A stretch of 64,000 nucleotides of DNA, taken from contig NZ_JARLTC010000038.1 of NCBI RefSeq assembly GCF_029382225.1, forward strand, positions 1 to 64,000. Reading direction: 5' to 3'. The number at the start of each line of letters is the position of its first letter. Within the stretch, counting starts at the first letter, position 1. Below the pieces are notes generated by a model. The model ran no database searches, was not told the DNA's origin, and saw nothing but the letters and a program-made list of their open reading frames with translations. Below, one piece after another: positions 57,002-64,000 of the stretch. The DNA comes from Spongiactinospora sp. TRM90649 (GTDB lineage: Bacteria; Actinomycetota; Actinomycetes; Streptosporangiales; Streptosporangiaceae). A program made the translations under genes and the position numbers.

Positions 57002-57729
57002 TACAGAGGCGCCAGCCGCCAGTAGAGCAGCCCCACGATCGCCACGGACAGCACCGGGGCCAGGAACTTCTGCTCGAACGCCCGGCCCGTCTTGATCCCG
57101 ATCTTGTACGGCAGGACCCACCGCTGGCGCAACGGCCACAGCACCGGACAGCCCTTCTCCGTGCAGCAGTCGCCCACCACGTGGATCAGGCTGCCGAACC
57201 CGATCGCCAGCCCCAGCCAGGCGTACTGCACACCGAGCGAGCGGAACACCGCGTACAGGCCGACGGTGAGGCCGACGTTGACCATCGCGGAGGCGGCCTT
57301 CTTGCCGGGGATGCCGATGCCGATCGCCCGCAGCGCGAGCCCGATCATCAGCACGACCAGGACGTCGCGGCCGATCGGGTAGTTGTTGGCGAGCAGATGG
57401 GCGCCGAAGCCGACGCCCACCGCGAAGAGCAGCGAGTGCGTGGCCCCCCGGTGCCCGCCGCTGATCCAGGCCACCGCCTTGCTCAGCGCCCAGGTGACCG
57501 GGCCGAAGGTCTGCGCGATGGTGGCGCTCGGATGGTCGAGGTCGGGCAGCATCGCGGCCCCCGCGCAGATCAGCGCGCCCGCGATCAGTTCGGAGGGCGT
57601 CAGCGCGGCGGCCATGATCCCGGTGTCCACGAACCGGGACGATTCGGCGAGGTAGGGCAGCGCGGCAAGGCCCGGAGCGACCGCCAGCCACGCGACCGCC
57701 CCGGTGAGGGCGTGCGTGTGCCCCATCAT
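57001..57729 (-). CDS. YdjM/YbcI-like membrane-bound metal-dependent hydrolase family protein
   Basis: About 242 residues with roughly six transmembrane helices. The conserved start MMGHTHALTGAVAWLA, LPDLDHPSATIAQTFG (Asp/His metal-binding set), GGHRGATHSLLFAVG and HVVGDCCTEKGCPVLWPL give four to five conserved His/Asp clusters, typical of LexA-controlled YdjM-type proteins of unknown activity. The ATG at 57729 is chosen as the family starts M-M/T-x-x-T-H. Its stop abuts the aconitase promoter palindromes. Confidence 0.9.
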   Translation of the reverse strand: MMGHTHALTGAVAWLAVAPGLAALPYLAESSRFVDTGIMAAALTPSELIAGALICAGAAMLPDLDHPSATIAQTFGPVTWALSKAVAWISGGHRGATHSLLFAVGVGFGAHLLANNYPIGRDVLVVLMIGLALRAIGIGIPGKKAASAMVNVGLTVGLYAVFRSLGVQYAWLGLAIGFGSLIHVVGDCCTEKGCPVLWPLRQRWVLPYKIGIKTGRAFEQKFLAPVLSVAIVGLLYWRLAPL

Positions 57730-57850
57730 GTCAAGATCACGGCTGACCAGCCTACGGCAAAGTGCCGCCCATGACGCGGACGCGAGGCCCCTGAATCGGC
57801 GTGTCGCACCCCAGCCCTCCGGAAGGAGAAGGACCTCCAGAAAAGCGACA

Positions 57851-57913
57851 GACGGGATCGTCCCTTGCCTCGAAAGCACCCCCCAGCCCTTCCGAGGTGG
57901 GAACGATCCCGTC
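57851..57913. repeat. Long imperfect hairpin in intergenic DNA
   Basis: GACGGGATCGTCCC (57851-57864) pairs with GGGAACGATCCCGTC (57899-57913) with a single bulged base. Inside, CCTCG pairs with CGAGG around a C-rich loop, giving a structured element of about 63 bases. No T-run follows. It could be a small RNA, a terminator, or a relic of a mobile element. Confidence 0.7.
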
Positions 57914-58014
57914 TATGCCCTGACAACGCGTACGTCGCCGGGCTTTGTTCCCTGACCCTGCCGATTAATCCAGTGATCTGGCTCACGCGTTACGTCTCCT
58001 TGCGGTTAACTTCT

Positions 58015-58029
58015 TAGCGATATATCGTA
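58015..58029. promoter_or_regulatory. PadR operator candidate (autoregulation)
   Basis: TAGCGATATATCGTA, with a perfect CGATATATCG core, lies about 50 bases before the PadR gene. CGATATATCG-type palindromes are frequent ahead of actinomycete PadR genes, so this is probably the regulator's own operator and may overlap its promoter. Confidence 0.65.
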
Positions 58030-58078
58030 GAAGCATCGAGAGTGATCGAAGACCGATCTCCAAATCGAGGAGGAAATG

Positions 58079-58807
58079 ATGAGTTCCACACACGCGATGG
58101 GCGGGCAATGGGCCCAGTCCGATCCCTGTGAGATGGGCCGGCAGGTCCGGCGAACCGCCAGGTCGGCCATGCGCCTGATGGCGGCGGCATGGCAGCAGGG
58201 CGGCGGCCCCGGCGGTCCGCGCGGAGGCGGCCCGCACGAGCACCGGGCGCGCGGCGGCCATCGCGGCGGCCCGTTCCCGTTCGACTTCGGCCGGGGCCTT
58301 TTCGGCCCCGGGTTCCAGCCCGGCGGGCGGCACTTCGGCCGGGCGCGCAAGGCCAAGCGCGGCGACGTTCGGGCGGCGATCCTCGCCCTGCTGGCCGAGG
58401 AGCCGCGCAACGGCTACCAGATCATCCAGGAGATCGGCGAGCGCAGCCAGGGCGGCTGGCGTCCCAGCCCCGGAGCGGTCTACCCGGCGCTGCAGCAGCT
58501 CGCCGACGAGGGCCTGGTCCGCGCCGAGGAGAGCGAGGGCCGAAAGACCTTCCAACTCACCGAGGAGGGGCGGGCCTACGTCACCGAGCACCCCGACGAG
58601 GTCCGCGCGCCGTGGGAGGAGATGGTGCCCGACGTCGACTCCGGCACCTGGGAGCTGATGGACACCGCGCGCCAGTCGGCGTTCGCGATGATGCAGATTC
58701 TGCAGACCGGCAGTGAGGCGCAGATCCGCGAAGCGAGGCAGACTCTTATCGAGACCCGGCGCAAGTTGTACCGGATCCTGGCAGAAGGTGACCCCTCGGA
58801 GGAGTGA
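58079..58807 (+). CDS. PadR-family transcriptional regulator with Gly-rich N-terminal extension
   Basis: About 242 residues. A poorly ordered, Gly/Arg/His-rich extension of about 95 residues precedes the PadR winged helix (RGDVRAAILALLAEEPRNGYQIIQEI, in part; PSPGAVYPALQQLADEGLVR; GRKTFQLTEEGRAYV). A C-terminal helical dimerisation arm follows (about 190-240). The second of two adjacent ATGs fits the GAGGAGG spacing better. It is followed by a DUF1707 gene 5 bases later, so the two are one operon. Likely autoregulated through the CGATATATCG palindrome. Confidence 0.93.
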   Translation: MSSTHAMGGQWAQSDPCEMGRQVRRTARSAMRLMAAAWQQGGGPGGPRGGGPHEHRARGGHRGGPFPFDFGRGLFGPGFQPGGRHFGRARKAKRGDVRAAILALLAEEPRNGYQIIQEIGERSQGGWRPSPGAVYPALQQLADEGLVRAEESEGRKTFQLTEEGRAYVTEHPDEVRAPWEEMVPDVDSGTWELMDTARQSAFAMMQILQTGSEAQIREARQTLIETRRKLYRILAEGDPSEE

Positions 58808-58812
58808 CCGGC

Positions 58813-59412
58813 ATGACGTCTCGCGACGACCTGCGCGTCGGCGACGCCGAGCGTGACGAAACGATGTCGGCCCTGCGCGAGCACTTCGCCCAGGGCCGCC
58901 TGACCAGCGAGGAACTGGACGAGCGCCTCGGGCTCGCGCTCGGCGCGAAGACCCGCGGCGACCTCGCCAGGCTGTCCGAAGACCTGCCCCCGGCGCATGC
59001 CGTCGCGGAGCACGACCCGTCGGCGGGACCGATGTTCGATCCCCGCCGGTTCCGCCCTCCCATCCCGCCGATGCCGCCCGTTCCGCCGCTTCCGCCGCTC
59101 GCGCCGAACATGCGTCACCACCGCCACGGTTTCCCGCCGATCATCCCGATCGTGATCCTGGCCGCCATGGTGGTCATCATGACCCCCGGTGTGGCCCGTC
59201 GCCATCGGCGCGTTCGCACTGTTCTTCCTGGTCGGGGCCGGACGCTCACACCATCACCGGCACCACTGGCGGCACCATCGCGACCAGTGGCGCCGTTCCC
59301 GCCGGTGAACCGGGGCCGTGCGGCTCAGCCCATCTCTTCGAGCCTGCGGCCCTTGGTCTCCCGCACGAAGAACAGCACGAACAGGAACGACAGCACCGCG
59401 AACGTGGCGTAG
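58813..59412 (+). CDS. DUF1707 membrane protein, frame disrupted near its membrane region
   Basis: DUF1707 domain (residues 1-60; LRVGDAERDETMSALREHF, GRLTSEELDERLGLALGA), a Pro-rich linker (about 75-100), then a hydrophobic helix (IIPIVILAAMVVIM). After a run of five C (59183-59187) the literal frame becomes Arg/Pro/Ser-rich and runs to 59412, overlapping the convergent gene. The alternative frame gives VWPVAIGAFALFFLVGAG, a second membrane helix and an HHRHHWRHHRDQWRRSRR-like tail, stopping at 59308. One extra C explains it. The natural product is probably about 165 residues; a true frameshift or sequencing error cannot be told apart. GGAGGAG precedes the ATG. Confidence 0.75.
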   Translation: MTSRDDLRVGDAERDETMSALREHFAQGRLTSEELDERLGLALGAKTRGDLARLSEDLPPAHAVAEHDPSAGPMFDPRRFRPPIPPMPPVPPLPPLAPNMRHHRHGFPPIIPIVILAAMVVIMTPGVARRHRRVRTVLPGRGRTLTPSPAPLAAPSRPVAPFPPVNRGRAAQPISSSLRPLVSRTKNSTNRNDSTANVA

Positions 59413-60731
59413 CCCACGTAGGCCCCTGCCAGGTTCCACTCCGACAGGCTCGGGAACGTCACGGTGATCAGCCAGTTGGCGATCCACTGCGCCGCCGCGG
59501 CCACCGAGAGCGCGGTCGCGCGGATGCGGTTGGGGAACATCTCCCCCAGCAGCACCCAGACCACGACACCCCACGACATCGCGAAGAACAGCACGAAGAC
59601 GTGCGCCGCGATCAGCGCCACCATGCCCTGCGTCTCCGGCAGGGTGACCTGCTCGCCTTTGTGCACGGCGGCGCTGAAAGCCCAGGCCGCCGTGCCGAGC
59701 GCCACCGCCATGCCGGCCGAGCCGGTCAGCAGCAGCGGCTTGCGCCCCGCCCGGTCGACCAGCGCGATCGCGATGAACGTGCCGACGATGTTGATGATCG
59801 AAGTGGAGAAGCTGATCAGCAGCGACTGCGTCTGCTCGATGCCGACCGACTGCCACAGCGACGCCGAGTAGTAGAAGATCACGTTGATGCCGACGAACTG
59901 CTGGAACATCGACAGCAGGATGCCGACCCAGACGACGCCGAGCAGCCCGAAGGCCGGTCCGCGCAGATCGCGCAGCGTGGGCCGGCGCTCCGACTTCAGC
60001 ACCGAGTCGATCTCGGCGATCCGGGCCTCGGCGTCCACGTCGCCGCCCTCGACCTCGCGCAGCACCCGCCGCGCCTCGCGGGTACGGCCCGCCGCCACCA
60101 GGAACCTCGGCGACTCCGGAATGATCGTCGCGAAGAGCAGGAAGAGCAGCGCGGGCACCAGGCACGCGCCGAGCATCCACTGCCACGCCTGGATGGGCCC
60201 GAGATAGTTGTTCACGTTCCCGCCCGCGAGCTGGGCGATGACGTAGTTCACCAGCTGCGAGGTGGCGATGCCCAGCACGATCGCGAGCTGCTGGAAGGAC
60301 CCCAGCCTGCCCCGGTAGGCGGGCGGCGCGACCTCGGCGATGTAGGCAGGTCCGGTCACCGACGCCATCCCGATCGCCACGCCCGCGAACACGCGCCAGA
60401 TGGCGAGGTCCCAGATCGCGAACGGCAGCGCCTGCCCGATCGAGCTGACCGCGAAGACCAGCGCGGCGATCTGCATGGTGCGGGTGCGGCCCAGCCGGTC
60501 GGCGATCCGGCCCGCGAACCACGCGCCCACCGCCGAGCCGAGCAGCGCCGCGGCCACCGTCGAGCCGGTCTCGACCGGCCCCACCTCGAAGTGCTTCTGG
60601 ATGCCGGTGACGGCACCGTTGATCACCGCGCTGTCGTAGCCGAACAGGAACCCGCCGATGGCGGCGGCGGCCGCGATGAACACGACGTGGCCGAGATGCT
60701 CCTGGTGGGTGCTCGCCGTAGGTCTCGCCAT
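59325..60731 (-). CDS. Sugar-porter family MFS transporter
   Basis: About 468 residues, 12 helices. The sugar porter signatures are clear: GGFLFGYDSAVINGA in helix 1, GRIADRLGRTRTM in loop 2-3, PESPRFLVAAGR at the end of the first half, QQFVGINVIFYYS in helix 7 and VDRAGRKPLLL in loop 8-9. It is a proton symporter for a hexose or pentose; the QQxxGxNxxxYY motif fits glucose/xylose-type carriers. The ATG at 60731 starts MARPTAST. It is not linked to the ABC sugar importer. Confidence 0.94.
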   Translation of the reverse strand: MARPTASTHQEHLGHVVFIAAAAAIGGFLFGYDSAVINGAVTGIQKHFEVGPVETGSTVAAALLGSAVGAWFAGRIADRLGRTRTMQIAALVFAVSSIGQALPFAIWDLAIWRVFAGVAIGMASVTGPAYIAEVAPPAYRGRLGSFQQLAIVLGIATSQLVNYVIAQLAGGNVNNYLGPIQAWQWMLGACLVPALLFLLFATIIPESPRFLVAAGRTREARRVLREVEGGDVDAEARIAEIDSVLKSERRPTLRDLRGPAFGLLGVVWVGILLSMFQQFVGINVIFYYSASLWQSVGIEQTQSLLISFSTSIINIVGTFIAIALVDRAGRKPLLLTGSAGMAVALGTAAWAFSAAVHKGEQVTLPETQGMVALIAAHVFVLFFAMSWGVVVWVLLGEMFPNRIRATALSVAAAAQWIANWLITVTFPSLSEWNLAGAYVGYATFAVLSFLFVLFFVRETKGRRLEEMG

Positions 60732-60814
60732 GCCAACCCTTACCCCGAGATCGTCCACCTATTCGGACGGTGACCTGGAGTACCTACCCAGTGCGCCTCC
60801 GTGCGCACATTCAG

Positions 60815-63352
60815 TCACAATCTAGGGTCGACCGGCTCCGACTCCAGCGCGAGCACCGCGAACACCGGCTCGTGGACGCGCCACAGCGGCTCGCCGTCCA
60901 CCAGCCGGTGCAGCGACTCCAGGCCGAGCGCGTACTCGCGCAGCGCCAGCGAGCGCTTCCTGCCGAGCACGCGCCCCCGCAGCCGGTCCAGGCCCTCGGT
61001 GTAGTCGGGGCCGTAGACGATCCGCAGGTACTCCCGCCCGCGCACCTTGACGCCCGGCTGGATCCGGCCCCGCTGGTGACCGGCGGGCTTGACGACCATC
61101 CCCTCGCCGCCCGACGCGGTCAGCTCCTCCCACCACGCCGTCGCCGCCTCGCGGGACTCCTGGGAGGCCAGGTCCACCACCACGTTCCCGGTCGGCGCGA
61201 TGAGGTCCGACTCGGCGCGGGACAGCATGGCCAGGTGCCAGGCGTGCGGCTCGGCCACGGCGGTGACGCGTCCCTCGCAGGCCAGGATCTGGAACGGCGC
61301 GAGCCGGACGCCGGTGAGCCCGTCCACCGGACGGCAGTACCGGGCATACGCGTCGCGGAATCGGGCAGCGTTGCTCTGACGGCGCCGGGCGCGACCGAGC
61401 GACCCGCTCACATCCAGGCCGCGCCCGGCCGCCGCCTCCAGCGCGGCGACGACCTCCGGCAGCGCGGCGCGGGCCGCCGCGCCGACCGACGCGTACTGCT
61501 CACGGATCAGCCCGCCCGCCTTGGCCGACCACGGCAGCAGCTCGCAGTCCAGGACCAGCCAGTCGGTGTCCAGCGTGTCGAACAGCGGCGTCAGGTCCGC
61601 GCGCAGCCGGGTCACCAGCTCGCCGGCCAGCGCCGGATCGGTGAAGAACGGGCGTCCGGTGCGGGTGTAGACGACCCCGCGGGCTCCGTCGTCCACGCCG
61701 AACCGCGCCGCCGCCGCCTCGGGCGTGCGGGCCACCACCGCCACGGCCCGCGAGCCCATGTGCTTCTCCTCGCACACGACCTCGGTGACCCCGGCGGCCC
61801 GGAACTCCTCGAACGCCTCGGCCGGATGCTCCAGGTATCCGTCGAGCGCGGAGGTCTCCGGCGGGGCCATGGTCGGCGGCAGGTAGACCAGCCAGCGCGG
61901 ATCGACCGCGAACCTGCTCATGATCTCCAGCGCGGCGGCGGAGTTCTCCTCGAAGATCTTGACGCGCCCGCCGTCGCGGCAGTCCACGTACCGCCGGCCG
62001 GTGACGTCGCCGATGGCCAGCACGCCGGGGTCGCGTGCGGCCCCGCGCCCGAGCGGGCGCACCGGTTCGTACCAGACCTGCTCGGCGGGTACGGAGACCA
62101 GCTCGCGGGAGGGGTAGCGCAGCGCGGTCAGGCTGCCGCCGAAGACGCAGCCGGTGTCCAGGCAGATGGTGTTGTTCACCCAGACGGCCTCCGGGATCGG
62201 CGTGTGGCCGTAGACGACCATGGCGCGGCCCCGATACTCCTCGGCCCAGGGGTAACGCACCGGCAGGCCGTACTCGTCGGTCTCGCCCGTGGTGTCGCCG
62301 TACAGCGCGAAGGAGCGGACGCGGCCCGAGGCCCGCCCGTGGTACTCCTCCTTCAGGCCCGCGTGCGCGACCACCAGGCGCCCGCCGTCGAGCCGGTAGT
62401 GACTGATCAGGCCCTCGGTGAAGGACTTGACCAGCGCGGTGTACTCCGGCGGCTCCGCCTCCAGTTGCGCGAGCGACCGCTCCAGGCCGTGCGCGACGGT
62501 GACCTTGCGCCCGGCGAGCGCGGCGGCCAGCTTCTGCTCGTGGTTCCCGGCCACGCACAGCGCGGTCCCGGCCGCCACCATGCCCATGACCAGCCGGAGG
62601 ACGCCCGGGGTGTCCGGCCCGCGGTCCACGAGATCGCCGACGAAGACGGCGGTGCGGCCCTCGGGGTGGCTCGCGCCCACGGCCCTGCCGTCCGCCCGCT
62701 CGATGACCCAGCCCAGCGTCGAGAGCAGGGTCTCCAGCTCGGCGCGGCACCCGTGGACGTCGCCGATGACGTCGAACGGGCCGGTCAGCTCGCGCCGGTC
62801 GCTCCAGGCCTTCTCCCGCGAGACGGTGACCGCGCCGATCTCTTCCACGCCGTTCAGCACGTGGACCCGGCGGAACCCCTCCTTGGCGATGCCGCGCATG
62901 GACGCGCGCAGCGCCTTGCGCTGGCGCACCACGACGTGCGGGCCGAAGTCGCGCTCGGGGCGCGCGGCGTTGCGCTCGACGGCCACCCGCTCGGGCACGT
63001 CCAGCACGATGGCGTCGGCCAGCACGTTGTGCGACCTGGCCAGGTCGATGAGCACCCGCCGGTCCTCGCGCTGCACGCTGGTGGCGTCCACCACGGTCAG
63101 CAGGCCCCTGCGCAGCCGCGTGCCGGCGATGTAGCGCAGCACGTCGAAGGCGTCGCGGGTGGCGGCCTGGTCGTTCTCGTCGTCGGCGACCAGGCCCCGG
63201 CAGAAGTCGGAGGAGATCACCTCGGTGGGCGCGAAGTGCCGGGCGGCGAACGTGGACTTGCCGCTCCCGGACACCCCGACCAGCACGATGAGCGACAGTT
63301 CGGGCACGCCGATCTCGGTGCCCGCGCGTTCCTCCGGTGCCCGCTCGGTCAT
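60815..63352 (-). CDS. pnkp: Polynucleotide kinase-phosphatase(-ligase) of bacterial RNA repair
   Basis: About 845 residues with three modules. The N-terminal 5' polynucleotide kinase (about residues 20-170) has Walker A GVSGSGKST with Lys32. The metallophosphoesterase 2',3'/3' phosphatase (about 190-400) shows FDVIGDVHGC, VFVGDLVDRGPDT and CVAGNHEQK. The C-terminal ligase-like nucleotidyltransferase (about 490-845) has its adenylated lysine in CEEKHMGSRA. It repairs RNA cut by ribotoxins, with Hen1 methylating the 3' end before sealing. The start overlaps the hen1 stop (ATGA), with the in-frame GTG/ATG upstream lying inside hen1 and rejected. Confidence 0.95.
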   Translation of the reverse strand: MTERAPEERAGTEIGVPELSLIVLVGVSGSGKSTFAARHFAPTEVISSDFCRGLVADDENDQAATRDAFDVLRYIAGTRLRRGLLTVVDATSVQREDRRVLIDLARSHNVLADAIVLDVPERVAVERNAARPERDFGPHVVVRQRKALRASMRGIAKEGFRRVHVLNGVEEIGAVTVSREKAWSDRRELTGPFDVIGDVHGCRAELETLLSTLGWVIERADGRAVGASHPEGRTAVFVGDLVDRGPDTPGVLRLVMGMVAAGTALCVAGNHEQKLAAALAGRKVTVAHGLERSLAQLEAEPPEYTALVKSFTEGLISHYRLDGGRLVVAHAGLKEEYHGRASGRVRSFALYGDTTGETDEYGLPVRYPWAEEYRGRAMVVYGHTPIPEAVWVNNTICLDTGCVFGGSLTALRYPSRELVSVPAEQVWYEPVRPLGRGAARDPGVLAIGDVTGRRYVDCRDGGRVKIFEENSAAALEIMSRFAVDPRWLVYLPPTMAPPETSALDGYLEHPAEAFEEFRAAGVTEVVCEEKHMGSRAVAVVARTPEAAAARFGVDDGARGVVYTRTGRPFFTDPALAGELVTRLRADLTPLFDTLDTDWLVLDCELLPWSAKAGGLIREQYASVGAAARAALPEVVAALEAAAGRGLDVSGSLGRARRRQSNAARFRDAYARYCRPVDGLTGVRLAPFQILACEGRVTAVAEPHAWHLAMLSRAESDLIAPTGNVVVDLASQESREAATAWWEELTASGGEGMVVKPAGHQRGRIQPGVKVRGREYLRIVYGPDYTEGLDRLRGRVLGRKRSLALREYALGLESLHRLVDGEPLWRVHEPVFAVLALESEPVDPRL

Positions 63353-64000
63353 GAGCCCGCTCCCTTCCCGGCGACGGCGCGTGCTTCCGCCCGCGCGAAC
63401 ACGGCCATCTGGGTCGGCGGCCCCAGCTCCGGGTCCTCCTCGCCGACCGGCCTGAACGTGACGCCGTAGCCGTACCGCTCGGCGGCCGCCGTGGCCCACG
63501 CGGCGAACTCGGCCCGGCTCCACTCGAACCGGTGGTCGGGGTGCCGGTGCCCGCGCAGCCCCTCGTAGCGGACGTTGTACTCGGCGTTCGGCGTGGTGAC
63601 GATGACGTGCCCCGGACGGGCTGCGCCGAGCACCACTCGCTCAAGGGCGGCCAGCCGGGGCGGGTCCACGTGCTCGACGACCTCCATGAGCACCGCGGCG
63701 TCGAACCCGGTGAACCGGTCGTCGGCATAGGTCAGCGCGCCCTGGAACAGCTCCAGACGGCCTCGCTGGGAGTCCGGCGCCCGATCGGTGCGCAACCGGC
63801 GCGCGGCCATCGACAGGGCGCGTGTGGAGACGTCCACGGCCGCGATCCTGGTGAACGCCGGACGGCGCAGCAGCTCGGCGGCCAGCTCCCCCGACCCGCA
63901 GCCGAGGTCGGCCACCGTGCGGGCGCCCGTCTCCTCCAGGACGGCCAGCACCGCCTCCCTGCGCAGCACGTTCAGGGGGCGCTTCGGCTCCGGGGCCTCG
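63349..64000 (-). CDS. hen1: Hen1, 3'-terminal RNA ribose 2'-O-methyltransferase (5' end outside window)
   Basis: Only the C-terminal methyltransferase half is in the window; the gene continues past the right edge. The SAM-binding motif is DLGCGSGELAAELL. The metal-binding EVVEHVDPPRL (Glu-x-x-Glu-His) together with the later HRHPDHRFEW histidines is the bacterial Hen1 Mn-site pattern. It marks the 2'-OH at a broken RNA 3' end so that the repaired RNA resists renewed cleavage. The stop overlaps the pnkp start by four bases, the usual order in this operon. Confidence 0.93.
   Translation of the reverse strand, partial: EAPEPKRPLNVLRREAVLAVLEETGARTVADLGCGSGELAAELLRRPAFTRIAAVDVSTRALSMAARRLRTDRAPDSQRGRLELFQGALTYADDRFTGFDAAVLMEVVEHVDPPRLAALERVVLGAARPGHVIVTTPNAEYNVRYEGLRGHRHPDHRFEWSRAEFAAWATAAAERYGYGVTFRPVGEEDPELGPPTQMAVFARAEARAVAGKGAGS

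Larger units (their letters stand above)
57730..58078. other. Intergenic region with long hairpin and PadR promoter
   Basis: Divergent promoter region between the YdjM-like and PadR genes. It holds the 63-base hairpin listed separately and the PadR operator. No additional coding frame shows bias. Confidence 0.5.

Noticed and set aside
60770..63469. Long plus-strand frame opposite pnkp
   Set aside because: Same antisense effect; Arg/His/Gln-rich translation with no domain, while the minus strand encodes three recognisable RNA-repair modules.

Overview
This 64-kb stretch is chromosomal DNA of a very GC-rich actinomycete. Nearly every reading frame shows strong third-position G/C bias, there are many GTG starts and ATGA/GTGA overlaps, and a mycothiol-type (MDMPI) protein, DUF3000, DUF4349, two DUF1707 proteins and a LigC/PolDom pair are all present. 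The gene set looks like a filamentous actinomycete of the Streptosporangiaceae type (Nonomuraea/Streptosporangium-like). That placement is inference from gene style, not from a marker gene. I see no rRNA, tRNA, CRISPR array, prophage or intact insertion sequence.

Region 1 (0-7 kb): glyA with a recognisable ZTP riboswitch, two membrane proteins, and an assimilatory sulfur operon (ferredoxin sulfite reductase, small zinc-ribbon protein, CysH, sirohydrochlorin chelatase). The sulfur operon is preceded by an apparently leaderless leader-peptide ORF and an intrinsic-terminator-like hairpin, the layout of a cysteine attenuator. Region 2 (7-18 kb): two ECF sigma factors, each with a probable partner protein, a DUF1707/LiaF-like protein, AidB-like flavoprotein, OsmC, GlgX, a decayed methyltransferase, a RibD-like reductase and DNA ligase LigC. 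Region 3 (18-28 kb): an ABC exporter co-transcribed with a two-component system, a MerR regulator whose coding signal changes frame, CGNR regulator, methyltransferase, MFS pump, LigD-type polymerase domain and MsrB.

Region 4 (28-38 kb): haem genes hemQ, hemY and hemE of the coproporphyrin branch, a DUF4349 lipoprotein, DUF3000 plus RNase D, and the three-gene set of a helix-turn-helix regulator, an ImmA/IrrE-like metallopeptidase and a seven-TM protein. Region 5 (38-49 kb): two exported proteins, a fadA-fadB beta-oxidation pair, an anchored secreted protein, an amino-acid permease with a hairpin over its ribosome-binding site, dxs and a secreted zinc peptidase. Region 6 (48-64 kb): a sugar ABC importer with its ROK regulator, TauE/SafE permease, aconitase with paired operator-like palindromes, a YdjM-like membrane protein, a PadR regulator with its likely operator, a frame-disrupted DUF1707 protein, a sugar MFS transporter, and at the right edge the Pnkp/Hen1 RNA-repair operon.

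The most interesting points are the Pnkp-Hen1 RNA repair pair, the cysteine attenuator, the ZTP riboswitch, the XRE-protease-membrane triad with an 8-bp-arm inverted repeat upstream, two single-base frame disruptions in otherwise normal genes, and several strong unexplained inverted repeats. None is clearly a wholly new system. The triad is the least understood of them.
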